Shown: piece by piece, positions 1-6,665 of the stretch
Numbering within the stretch: position 1 is the first letter of the stretch
Layout of the letters: the number at the start of each line of letters is the position of its first letter
Assembly (NCBI GenBank): GCA_937121005.1
Contig: CAKZKB010000201.1
Location: forward strand, 1 to 14,974
Origin: an uncultured cyanobacterium
GTDB taxonomy: Bacteria; Cyanobacteriota; Cyanobacteriia; Cyanobacteriales; Geitlerinemataceae
DNA length: 14,974 nt
Reading direction: 5' to 3'
Program-made: the position numbers and the translations under genes
Notes under the pieces: generated by a model
Seen by the model: the letters and a program-made list of their open reading frames with translations, nothing else
Database searches by the model: none
What the model was told of the DNA's origin: nothing

Positions 1-441
1 GGTATCGGCCGCATCGACATGGTGGAAAATCGTCTGGTGGGGATTAAATCGCGCGAGATCTACGAAGCGCCAGCTTTGCTAACCTTAATTCACGCCCACC
101 GCGATCTCGAAAGTTTGGTACTGACAAAGGATGTCGCTCACTACAAACGAGGCATCGAGCAAAGCTACAGCGAACTGGTGTATAATGGCTTGTGGTTCAG
201 TCCCTTAAAAGGGGCATTGGATGCCTTTATCGACAACACCCAAGAACGAGTCACCGGGACGGTACGGGTGAAATTGTTCAAAGGAAATGCGACGATCGCC
301 GGTCGTCAGTCGGCCAACTCTCTGTACGATCCGGAAATGTCTACCTACGGCGCAGAAGACGAATTCGACCACAAAGCGGCTGAAGGGTTCATCTACGTTT
401 GGGGACTGCCAACGCGAATTTGGTCGGAACGAACCAAATAA
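1..441 (+). CDS. argG: Argininosuccinate synthase, C-terminal part
   Basis: Argininosuccinate synthase joins citrulline and aspartate at the expense of ATP in the arginine pathway, in the cytosol. The reading frame is open from base 1, so the first ~250 codons lie outside the window and 146 residues are visible. Family features seen are the conserved stretch GIGRIDMVENRLVGIKSR at the left edge, the EIYEAPA segment right after it, the ELVYNGLWFSPLK motif in the middle, and a VTGTVRVKLFKG strand near the end. The C-terminal multimerisation part (ASLYDPEMSTY-type sequence followed by an acidic tail ending in WSERTK) looks intact. The stop is TAA at 439-441. It converges with the patatin gene on the other strand, with a hairpin between them. 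The identification is secure from the sequence; only the missing 5' part limits it. Confidence 0.96.
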   Translation, partial: GIGRIDMVENRLVGIKSREIYEAPALLTLIHAHRDLESLVLTKDVAHYKRGIEQSYSELVYNGLWFSPLKGALDAFIDNTQERVTGTVRVKLFKGNATIAGRQSANSLYDPEMSTYGAEDEFDHKAAEGFIYVWGLPTRIWSERTK

Positions 442-451
442 TAAAACCCGC

Positions 452-476
452 GTAGGGTGGGAATTGCCCACCCTAC
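452..476. repeat. GTAGGGTGGG hairpin repeat, copy 1 (possible terminator)
   Basis: A perfect 10-bp inverted repeat: GTAGGGTGGG at 452-461 and CCCACCCTAC at 467-476, with a 5-nt loop. Read on the minus strand it is followed by GCGGGTTTTATTATTT, so it could terminate the patatin transcript. On the plus strand there is no T run, so terminator activity for argG is less likely. A near-identical hairpin lies on the other side of the patatin gene at 1698-1722. This hairpin type is a common interspersed repeat in cyanobacteria. Confidence 0.75.
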
Positions 477-492
477 AATTGGCAAATTCAAC

Positions 493-1662
493 TCAATCGT
501 GACAATCGATAAATTTCGCGATCGCCTCCTGAACTCGAGTAAGATCTTTGCGATCGGGATATGGGATTGTTCCGCAATCGAGGTAGGCTGTAGTCGCCTC
601 TATCAAACCTTCACAAGCGTCGGGATTGTCGATGTTTTCGTCAACATACTTCTTCTCGCCCGTCTTTTTAAAAATATATTCGTTATACAAGTCTTTTTTG
701 CCAAGTTTATGTCGCAGAAAATCGGTCTGCTGTTCTCCTGTCAACCGCTTGTTGAGATCGAAATCTAAACGCAGATGATGTTGGCTGCCGAGGGCGAGGA
801 ACAGGGAATGAGAGATGGCAGCTGAATTTTCCGCAGGGGGGTTGAGAAAAATGTTAGGAATGTTAGCCGCCCATTTCAAAGTTTCCCATTTTTTAATCTC
901 CTCATATTCGTAAGGTTCGCTTGTTTCTCCCGTCCCAATGGAGAGAACGGCAATTTCATCCATGGACTTTGGCGTGCCTTCGTTTTCCATCCATAACGCA
1001 TGGGCAATAGCCGATAATTCGGGATTGTTGGCGGCGACTCCACCATCGATATGCGGCAGAAATCGATCGTTTTTATAGCGAAGGTTGTAAGGAGGAAAAA
1101 AGGTGGGCGCAGCAGCCGAAGCCGAACAGATTTCCCAAAGGGGGATATTATTTTTGCAGTACCATGCTGTCGGATCGTCGTTGGAAAACCAGGTTGTATT
1201 TCGAGACAAAACATCGTAGGCGAGAATGAGAAGGTAGGGGGATAGTTCCTCTTTCCCCGGACGCATATTCGCGATCGTCGTCTTCTCTTTACCTAAATCG
1301 GGATGAACCAGTTCTTCTGCTAGTACCTCGGCAAGTCCCTTTTCTCCAGGCTGGTTAGGATAGAGGGCATAACTTCCGAAAAGTGGCGTTAACTTGCGCC
1401 ATTTTCGCTGTTGGCGCACGCTCTTTAGGAAAATCTCGTCTCCGCGATCGCAGTACAGTTTCATTAACTCGCTAGCACTTTTTCGACAAGCGATCGCCAC
1501 CGCTAAAATTGACCCCGTAGATGTCCCGGCAATCAGGTCAAAATATTCGTGCAGGGGTTTATTTTTTTGCTCGCGGACAACTTTCTCGACTTCTTTAAGA
1601 ATTGTAGCCGAGACAACACCTCGAATGCCGCCACCATCTAAGCTGAGAATTTTGAATGTCAT
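493..1662 (-). CDS. Patatin-like phospholipase
   Basis: A lipid acyl hydrolase of the patatin family, 389 residues from the chosen start. The three family signatures are visible in order: the oxyanion-hole loop LDGGGIRG at residues 8-15, the nucleophile elbow GTSTG at 46-50 (Ser48), and the catalytic Asp in IDGGVAANNP at 205-214 (Asp206). The Ser/Asp dyad is therefore intact. The frame extends 16 codons further upstream, but ATG 1660-1662 is preferred because GGAG lies 9 nt upstream and the protein then begins MTFKILSLDGGG, as patatins do. No signal peptide or membrane segment is seen, so it is probably cytosolic and acts on membrane lipids. Bacterial patatins serve in lipid turnover or as membrane-damaging effectors (for example CapV in CBASS), but no cyclase partner is visible here. 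It lies 67 bp downstream of a membrane-protein gene on the same strand. Confidence 0.9.
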   Translation of the reverse strand: MTFKILSLDGGGIRGVVSATILKEVEKVVREQKNKPLHEYFDLIAGTSTGSILAVAIACRKSASELMKLYCDRGDEIFLKSVRQQRKWRKLTPLFGSYALYPNQPGEKGLAEVLAEELVHPDLGKEKTTIANMRPGKEELSPYLLILAYDVLSRNTTWFSNDDPTAWYCKNNIPLWEICSASAAAPTFFPPYNLRYKNDRFLPHIDGGVAANNPELSAIAHALWMENEGTPKSMDEIAVLSIGTGETSEPYEYEEIKKWETLKWAANIPNIFLNPPAENSAAISHSLFLALGSQHHLRLDFDLNKRLTGEQQTDFLRHKLGKKDLYNEYIFKKTGEKKYVDENIDNPDACEGLIEATTAYLDCGTIPYPDRKDLTRVQEAIAKFIDCHD

Positions 1663-1697
1663 GGTAGAAAACTCCAAACTCAATCCCGATTTTGACT

Positions 1698-1722
1698 GTA
1701 GGGTGGGCAATGCCCACTCTAC
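1698..1722. repeat. GTAGGGTGGG hairpin repeat, copy 2
   Basis: An inverted repeat with arms GTAGGGTGGGCA (1698-1709) and TGCCCACTCTAC (1711-1722), one mismatch and a single central base. It is the same family as the hairpin at 452-476. It sits between the membrane-protein gene (stop at 1730) and the patatin start, so it could attenuate or process a shared minus-strand transcript. The two copies bracket the patatin gene. Confidence 0.75.
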
Positions 1723-1729
1723 TTAACCT

Positions 1730-2611
1730 CTAACGTCCCGATGCCAATTGTCCGCTACCAAGGGTAGTAGATCCAGTGGCATTTTGCATCTTTTTCCCTT
1801 TACTATAAACTAGCCAAGTAAAGATGGCAACCCCGGCTTCCGTCCCGCCTAAGTCGTGGAGAATGTGGAATAAAGGATTGAGATAAAGCGGATCGGGAAG
1901 TACGCCATCTTGAGGTACGCCATACTTGTCGAGTAGGAAAATGAAGGTTAAGTTAATGCCAACGGAAAAGATGGGAAACAGGATGATTTTCCAATCTTCA
2001 AGGATTTTGTAGCCCCGATAGGTAAGAACGCTGAAAACGAGAGTCAGTGCGATATAGATAGGGATTTTATAGGCTGAGTTTTCATCATTCTCGTAACCCA
2101 ACGGATACAAAATGGAAATGGCGAGCAAACTGATAGCAAACAAAATGTTAATCAGCCGCGTTCCTAAATTATCTTCCATGACAAAGGCATCTGCCCACAA
2201 TGCAAATGCCGATATCAAGAAAAAGTAAAACATGAAATTGAGCATGGTAAACTGGTTTTGGTAGAACCAGTCTTGCGTGACGTGCCAGCCAATTTCAGAC
2301 GCGATCGCTACCATAATAAAGGAAAGACCCAACTGAGAAGCGAAAATCCCCGATTGCAAGTTGAGTCGCTTCAAACTTTCGTAAAACACCTTCATCGCCA
2401 AGGGAATGAGAACGAATGTGAGGACGTGGGTTGCAACTAAGGCAAATTTCCAGCCTCCCTCGATCGCGGCGGGATTGGGTTTATCAGGGAGACCGGGTAA
2501 TGTCACGAGAACGTAACCAAATCCAGCGAAACCAATGAGGAAGCACAGAGCAATAAATCCTAAGCTGGGCTTAAAGATGGCGTTACTGTCGTTTTCTCGA
2601 TAGTCGTTCAT
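1730..2611 (-). CDS. Polytopic membrane protein of unknown function
   Basis: I do not recognise this family with certainty. The 293-residue product looks like an integral membrane protein with about eight hydrophobic segments, near residues 17-37, 53-75, 87-107, 118-138, 150-169, 179-196, 205-226 and 244-265. The N-terminus is short and polar, and the C-terminus is a Gly/Ser/Thr-rich tail of ~25 residues. Polar residues inside or at the edges of membrane segments stand out: SEIGWH after segment 3, WADAF at the end of segment 4, and NPLFHILHD at the start of segment 8. This Ser/His, Asp, His-x2-His pattern loosely recalls CREST-type membrane hydrolases (ceramidase/PAQR), but spacing does not match exactly and I do not assign it. 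ATG 2609-2611 is chosen over an adjacent TTG codon. A good -35/-10 pair lies ~40 bp upstream, and the patatin gene follows 67 bp downstream, suggesting one transcript. Confidence 0.75.
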   Translation of the reverse strand: MNDYRENDSNAIFKPSLGFIALCFLIGFAGFGYVLVTLPGLPDKPNPAAIEGGWKFALVATHVLTFVLIPLAMKVFYESLKRLNLQSGIFASQLGLSFIMVAIASEIGWHVTQDWFYQNQFTMLNFMFYFFLISAFALWADAFVMEDNLGTRLINILFAISLLAISILYPLGYENDENSAYKIPIYIALTLVFSVLTYRGYKILEDWKIILFPIFSVGINLTFIFLLDKYGVPQDGVLPDPLYLNPLFHILHDLGGTEAGVAIFTWLVYSKGKKMQNATGSTTLGSGQLASGR

Positions 2612-2652
2612 CAATCCTGTCTCTGTGGAGATACAGCAGTTTGTCCTTTTCT

Positions 2653-2682
2653 AAAATATTGCATCTGTGCAGCAATTGTCAA
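2653..2682 (-). promoter_or_regulatory. Candidate sigma70-type promoter for the membrane-protein/patatin unit
   Basis: Read on the minus strand, a perfect TTGACA (2677-2682) is followed after 18 nt by TATTTT (2653-2658, four of six bases matching TATAAT). Its distance from ATG 2611 gives a leader of about 35 nt. This is the best promoter match in the divergent region between the membrane-protein gene and the restriction-modification gene. It is a motif match only. Confidence 0.45.
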
Positions 2683-2805
2683 GATCTTTAAGGCAACCGC
2701 GATCGCTAGCACTTCATAAAATAAACATTTTGTCAATCCCCCTAAATCAACCTCTTTGCAATTGAGTTAAACGAACAGAGGGGGCCATCTTCGCCGCGAT
2801 CGCGC

Positions 2806-2811
2806 TATAAT
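2806..2811 (+). promoter_or_regulatory. Possible -10 box upstream of the restriction-modification gene
   Basis: A perfect TATAAT follows a HIP1-like GCGATCGCGC, 109 bp before the chosen ATG at 2920. No recognisable -35 box sits 16-18 bp upstream, so the assignment is weak. If used, the leader RNA would include the whole repeat element at 2826-2881, whose hairpin could affect expression. Confidence 0.3.
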
Positions 2812-2825
2812 GAAAATCGTAAGGT

Positions 2826-2881
2826 TTCAGGTATACTAGGGCAAACTGGCGTAGAAACCGGGTTTCTGTGTGCTACCTGAA
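2826..2881. repeat. AGAAACC palindrome element, copy A (short form)
   Basis: A 56-bp element with perfect 8-bp terminal inverted repeats, TTCAGGTA (2826-2833) and TACCTGAA (2874-2881). At the centre is one 15-bp near-palindrome, AGAAACCGGGTTTCT (2853-2867). Its left flank (TATACTAGG, then AAACTGGCGTAGAAACC) matches the left flank of copy B. Compared with the longer copies it lacks the 36-bp spacer and the second palindrome, so it looks like an internal-deletion form. It lies 38 bp upstream of the restriction-modification start codon. Confidence 0.8.
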
Positions 2882-2919
2882 TGCGTACTTAAAATCCAAT
2901 TCCATCCGCTTTGTTAGCC

Positions 2920-5637
2920 ATGTCCGCTACACCCGAGTCCGCACGCGAATTTGTTGTTGCTTGTCAACCCCTGAAAGGGGACGAGAAAGGAGAAGCACAA
3001 ACGTTTCTCAATCGTTTTTTTCGGGTGTTTGGTTACGAAGATGCGATCGCCGCCGGCGCAACTTTTGAAGAACGAGTGGAAAAAGGGAGCAAAAAAGATC
3101 GCACTGGGTTCGCCGATCTGGTGTGGAAGCCGCGAGTTTTGTTTGAGATGAAAAAACGCGGTTTCAATTTGTCGCAAAGTTACGCGCAAGCACAGAAATA
3201 TTGGCTGCGTTTGGTTCCGAACCGCCCTCGTTACGTGGTGCTATGCAACTTTGACGAGTTTTGGATCTTTGATTTCGAGCAACAAATCGATACGCCGATG
3301 GATGTGGTTTTGCTATCGGAAATCCCCGATCGCCTGAGTGCGTTTCGGTTTATGGAAACCCTACAGCAAAACCCAATTTTTCGCAACAACCAAGTTGAAG
3401 TTACCGGACGCACGGCGAGACGGTTGGGAGAACTTTACCAAACGACGATCGAGCGGGGAAAACGGCAACAGTTTCGCGATTTTGATGCCACTCAGGTACA
3501 GCGTTTTATCCTCCAGTGCGTTTTGGCAATGTTTGCTGAAGATCGGGGTTTGTTACCTCGAGATCTGTTCGTTTCTCTGGTGCGAGAGTGCATGAATGGG
3601 GAGAGTACCTACGACGCGATCGGCGGTTTGTTTCGGGAAATGAACCGTAAAGGAATCACACCCGCCGGACGCTATAAAGGGGTTGAATATTTCAACGGTG
3701 GTTTGTTTGCAACCATTCATCCCATCGAACTCACCGATAAGGAGTTGGAAATTCTTGATGCGTGCGCGACAGACGACTGGAGTAATGTTCGTCCTTCCAT
3801 TTTTGGCAACATTTTTGAAGGGGCGATCGACCCGGAAAAGCGTCACGCTCGCGGGATTCATTATACCTCAGAGGGGGACATTTACAAAATTGTTCGCCCG
3901 ACGATTATCGATTACTGGGAAGATCGCATTGAAGCAGCGAATACCATTGGCGAATTGAATCGCTTGCAGTTGGAGTTACAAAGCTATAAAGTCCTCGATC
4001 CTGCTTGCGGTTCGGGTAACTTTCTCTACGTCGCGTATCAGGAGTTGAAGCGGATCGAAAAAGTCTTGCTCGACAAAATTGCCAGCCGCAAGCGATCGCA
4101 GTCGGAACAGCTACAAATCGGTTTAGTGACACCGTTACAATTTTTTGGTATCGATACCAATTCCTTTGCAGTGGAGTTGGCACGGGTGACGCTGACCATT
4201 GCTCGCAAAATTGCCATCGACAAGCTCGGTTTGGACGAACCCGCCTTACCTTTAGATACGCTGGATAAAAATATTGTTTGCCAAGATGCACTATTATGCG
4301 ACTGGCCGCAGGCGAACGCGATCGTCGGCAATCCGCCGTTTTTAGGTGGCAAACATTTACGCATTATTCTCGGAGATGAGTATATCGATCGCGTTTTTTC
4401 TCAGTTTCCAGATGTAAAAGATTCTGTGGATTTTTGCAGCTATTGGTTTAGAAAAGCGCACGACAATATTGACGAAAACGGACGCGCCGGCTTAGTGGCG
4501 ACGAACTCGATCGCCCAAGGAAAAAGTCGCGCTGCGTCTTTAGATTACATCGTCCAAAATGGCGGCTACATTTACGACGCAGTTTCGACACAACCCTGGT
4601 CGGGAGAGTCGAACGTGCACGTTAGTTTGGTAAACTGGTGCAGGCAAGAACCGCATCAATACGTTCTCGATAAAAAGACGGTGACGGCAATTAACTCATC
4701 GTTGCAACCGCATATCGATGTCTCGCAAGCATCGCGGCTGGAAGCGAACTTAGATTTCTGTTTTCAGGGGGTTATCCCTTTAGGGAAAGGCTTTTTAGTT
4801 GATGCAGTTCAAGTTAGGCAGTGGCTAGAGGAAGATGATAAGTATCAAGAAATATTGAAGCTATTTTCAATGGGATCGAATCTAGCCAAAAATCCAAATG
4901 GACAGTCCAAGCGATGGGTTATCGACTTCTACGATTTATCTCTTGAAGAGGCAAGTGAATATGGGAAGTTATTTGAACATATAAAAGAAAATGTTAAACC
5001 AGAGCGAGATAAAAATCGCCGTGAAGTCCGACGAGTCAATTGGTGGAAATTTGGGGAAAATGCACCCAAAATGAGAAATGCGATCGCACCTTTGTCTCAA
5101 TATTTTGCAGTTCCAGAAGTCTCGAAATGGGCAATTTTTGTGCCTTGTCCTTCTGAATGGCTTCCAGGAAACAAAACGAAGGCTGTGGTATCGGAAGACT
5201 TTTACATTTTTGGTATTCTCACCTCTAACGTTCACCGAACCTGGATGAACGCGCAGAAATCAACTTTAGAAGATCGAACAGCTTACACTCATAAAACCTG
5301 CTTTGAAACCTTCCCATTTCCACAAACACCCACACCGAAACAAGTCGAACAGATCCGCAAAACCGCGATCGATCTGCATGAGTATCGCAGCGACATCATG
5401 GAAAAACGCCAATGGGGAATTACTAAACTCTATAACGAATTTTTCCACGAACCTGCCAGCCAACTCTACAAACTGCACGCCAAACTCGATAACTTGGCGA
5501 TGCAGGCTTATGGATTTGCAGAGGTTGACAACATTCTCGAAAAACTGCTACAATTGAACCAAGAACTCGCCGAAAAAGAACAGCACGGCGAAGCGGTTGT
5601 CGGCCCCTGGGATCCCACCTCTAGGCGATCTGAATGA
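2920..5637 (+). CDS. MmeI-like (Type IIL) restriction-modification enzyme
   Basis: A single polypeptide predicted to cut DNA at a distance from its site and to protect the host by N6-adenine methylation. The 905 residues are close to MmeI (about 919). Domains in order: an N-terminal PD-(D/E)XK nuclease with Asp66-x9-Glu76-Met-Lys78, the same spacing as in MmeI; a helical connector; an HYT segment near residue 313 (motif X region); the SAM motif LDPACGSGNF at 359-368; the catalytic NPPF at 471-474; then a putative target-recognition region (about 620-790) and a helical C-terminus. ATG 2920 is preferred to TTG 2911; neither has a good ribosome-binding site. All visible catalytic motifs are intact, so it is probably functional. 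No separate specificity or methylase gene is needed in this family, and none is present. The recognition sequence cannot be read from the protein by eye. Bases 4801-5280, covering the putative recognition region, are AT-richer than the rest. Confidence 0.9.
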   Translation: MSATPESAREFVVACQPLKGDEKGEAQTFLNRFFRVFGYEDAIAAGATFEERVEKGSKKDRTGFADLVWKPRVLFEMKKRGFNLSQSYAQAQKYWLRLVPNRPRYVVLCNFDEFWIFDFEQQIDTPMDVVLLSEIPDRLSAFRFMETLQQNPIFRNNQVEVTGRTARRLGELYQTTIERGKRQQFRDFDATQVQRFILQCVLAMFAEDRGLLPRDLFVSLVRECMNGESTYDAIGGLFREMNRKGITPAGRYKGVEYFNGGLFATIHPIELTDKELEILDACATDDWSNVRPSIFGNIFEGAIDPEKRHARGIHYTSEGDIYKIVRPTIIDYWEDRIEAANTIGELNRLQLELQSYKVLDPACGSGNFLYVAYQELKRIEKVLLDKIASRKRSQSEQLQIGLVTPLQFFGIDTNSFAVELARVTLTIARKIAIDKLGLDEPALPLDTLDKNIVCQDALLCDWPQANAIVGNPPFLGGKHLRIILGDEYIDRVFSQFPDVKDSVDFCSYWFRKAHDNIDENGRAGLVATNSIAQGKSRAASLDYIVQNGGYIYDAVSTQPWSGESNVHVSLVNWCRQEPHQYVLDKKTVTAINSSLQPHIDVSQASRLEANLDFCFQGVIPLGKGFLVDAVQVRQWLEEDDKYQEILKLFSMGSNLAKNPNGQSKRWVIDFYDLSLEEASEYGKLFEHIKENVKPERDKNRREVRRVNWWKFGENAPKMRNAIAPLSQYFAVPEVSKWAIFVPCPSEWLPGNKTKAVVSEDFYIFGILTSNVHRTWMNAQKSTLEDRTAYTHKTCFETFPFPQTPTPKQVEQIRKTAIDLHEYRSDIMEKRQWGITKLYNEFFHEPASQLYKLHAKLDNLAMQAYGFAEVDNILEKLLQLNQELAEKEQHGEAVVGPWDPTSRRSE

Positions 5638-5657
5638 ATGATTTCGCCTCCAAAGGG

Positions 5658-5801
5658 AAGTATTCAGGTAATGTCGAACGGTAAGGGTTCAGGTATGCTA
5701 GGCTAAACGGGTGTAGAAACCCGGTTTCTCGCTTATAGCCAGACAAAATCCGAGTTTTTCCCTTCACCAAACCAGGGTTTCTCTGTACCACCTGAATACT
5801 T
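5658..5801. repeat. AGAAACC palindrome element, copy B (long form, extra outer end)
   Basis: The core element runs from TTCAGGTA (5688-5695) to ACCTGAA (5790-5796). It contains the palindrome AGAAACCCGGTTTCT (5715-5729), a 36-bp spacer (5730-5765), and a degenerate second palindrome ending GGGTTTCT (5775-5782). A further TTCAGGT lies outside: AAGTATTCAGGT (5658-5669) pairs perfectly with ACCTGAATACTT (5790-5801), a 12-bp inverted repeat. GTCGAACG occurs directly repeated at 5673-5680 and 5804-5811. The spacer matches that of copy D at 27 of 36 positions. The element lies between the restriction-modification gene and the first paralogue. Confidence 0.8.
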
Positions 5802-5838
5802 ACGTCGAACGTGACTGTAAGGATCCCCCTTCCTTATT

Positions 5839-5844
5839 AGGAGG
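5839..5844 (+). promoter_or_regulatory. Ribosome-binding site that fixes the GTG start of paralogue 1
   Basis: A full AGGAGG, 5 nt ahead of GTG 5850-5852. The same GGAGG-TTATT-GTG arrangement occurs before paralogue 2 (GGAGG 6656-6660, GTG 6666-6668), so the non-ATG start is supported in both genes. These are the strongest ribosome-binding sites in the window. Confidence 0.75.
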
Positions 5845-5849
5845 TTATT

Positions 5850-6431
5850 GTGCTTCAGGAATTGCATCAGTTTTTTGGCGCAAAGTGTGTCGATCTATCT
5901 AGTTTCTATAATTGGGTAAGTTTCATCTACACTCGTGCGTTTTTTATCGGACTTTTAGTTCATTTACTTCACTGGAACTGGTTGAGAAAAAAACTAGGTC
6001 AAGACAAGTTCAAAACGACGACCCTTGATGCTTTGGGGTTGGCACTGCAAGCAATAATGTTGCTTTTGGCAATACCAGAATCAATTTTCTTTGCGTTTGA
6101 TTTTGAACAGTTTGCCAGAACGGACAGTTTTTTGTGCCTTTTCGATAAAATCTCGGTCGTGGCAATAAGTTGGATGTTTGTTCTGTATTTTGCATTGACT
6201 GGTATCCGCTTAGAAATTAGGGATGCAGGCATAACCTCATCGGATGGCTTGCCCTTTTTAGTGGTAAAATGGGAAGAAATCGACTCTTTCTCGTGGACGG
6301 GAAAAAACGACAATGTATTAACCTTAAAGCTGGAAAATAAAACGAAAACCTTCATTGTTCCCGACGATCGCAAACCCGAGATCGACTCTCTGCTAGCCGA
6401 TCGCGGCCTCGATCGCGCAGATCCACCCTAG
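5850..6431 (+). CDS. Membrane-anchored protein of unknown function, paralogue 1
   Basis: No function is assigned. The product is 193 residues from a GTG start. It has three hydrophobic segments (about 22-42, 61-84 and 97-118) followed by a soluble, probably cytosolic, C-terminal domain of ~75 residues. That domain starts with IRLEIRDAGI, has a VVKWEEIDSFSW core near 138-149, a strand-rich LTLKLENKTKTFIV stretch, and ends in LLADRGLDRADPP. The pattern (LEIR, then W..I..F.W, then two strands) resembles small beta domains such as cyanobacterial DUF5673, a tentative match from memory. The next gene is a paralogue of identical length. N-terminal halves differ clearly while the C-terminal domains are nearly identical, implying that the C-terminal domain is under strong constraint or was recently homogenised. 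A repeat element lies upstream of each copy. Confidence 0.8.
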   Translation: MLQELHQFFGAKCVDLSSFYNWVSFIYTRAFFIGLLVHLLHWNWLRKKLGQDKFKTTTLDALGLALQAIMLLLAIPESIFFAFDFEQFARTDSFLCLFDKISVVAISWMFVLYFALTGIRLEIRDAGITSSDGLPFLVVKWEEIDSFSWTGKNDNVLTLKLENKTKTFIVPDDRKPEIDSLLADRGLDRADPP

Positions 6432-6444
6432 TCAAACGCGATCG
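6260..6444. repeat. Duplicated 185-bp block, copy 1 (3' end of paralogue 1)
   Basis: Aligned without gaps at an offset of 816 bp, 6260-6444 and 7076-7260 differ at 10 of 185 positions by hand count. All differences fall between 6313 and 6363. Bases 6260-6312 (53 bp) and 6364-6444 (81 bp) are identical to their partners, and the latter runs 13 bp past the stop codon. The 5' parts of the two genes are far more divergent. Confidence 0.9.
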
Positions 6445-6513
6445 CCCCCTGTACTCAATTGGAATCCACTTGTCGAGCGATCGTCTATACTGTAAGGTAG
6501 GTTTTCTGTAAGC

Positions 6514-6622
6514 ATTCAGGTGGCACTCAGAAACCCGGTTTCTGGCCGATTTACAGATAAAATTCGAGTTTATCCGTTGAGAAACCGGGTTTCTACGCTT
6601 GTTGACGATCGCATACCTGAAT
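6514..6622. repeat. AGAAACC palindrome element, copy C (complete long form)
   Basis: The ends are ATTCAGGT (6514-6521) and ACCTGAAT (6615-6622), a perfect 8-bp inverted repeat. Inside are AGAAACCCGGTTTCT (6529-6543), a 36-bp spacer (6544-6579) and AGAAACCGGGTTTCT (6580-6594). The two palindromes are also reverse complements of each other, so the RNA or single strand could form two small hairpins or one larger hairpin with a 36-nt loop. The longer flank is on the right, opposite to copies A and B. It lies in the 234-bp gap between the two paralogues. Confidence 0.85.
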
Positions 6623-6665
6623 AGCTACGGTTTTCTCTACTACTCACCTTGATGGGGAGGTTATT

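Noticed and set aside
493..1662. Patatin as a CBASS effector (CapV-type).
   Set aside because: No CD-NTase cyclase or ancillary CBASS gene is found beside it in the window, so only the general patatin assignment is kept.
1663..1710. Sixteen-residue N-terminal extension of the patatin frame.
   Set aside because: It runs into the GTAGGGTGGG hairpin, lacks a ribosome-binding site, and is not part of the patatin fold; ATG 1662 has GGAG upstream.
2612..2614. TTG start directly before the ATG of the membrane protein.
   Set aside because: It abuts AGGA with no spacing; ATG 2609-2611 is the simpler choice, although its own spacing is short.
2731..2736. A second minus-strand TTGACA as an additional promoter of the membrane-protein gene.
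   Set aside because: No acceptable -10 box at 16-18 bp spacing, unlike the TTGACA at 2677-2682.
2911..2919. TTG start giving three extra residues on the restriction-modification enzyme.
   Set aside because: ATG 2920 follows immediately, and the TTG has no better ribosome-binding site.
5715..5782. Palindrome / 36-bp spacer / palindrome units could be read as a short CRISPR-like array.
   Set aside because: The 'repeats' are inverted, not direct; the 36-bp spacers of different copies are homologous; units are dispersed singly over 8 kb; and no cas gene is present.
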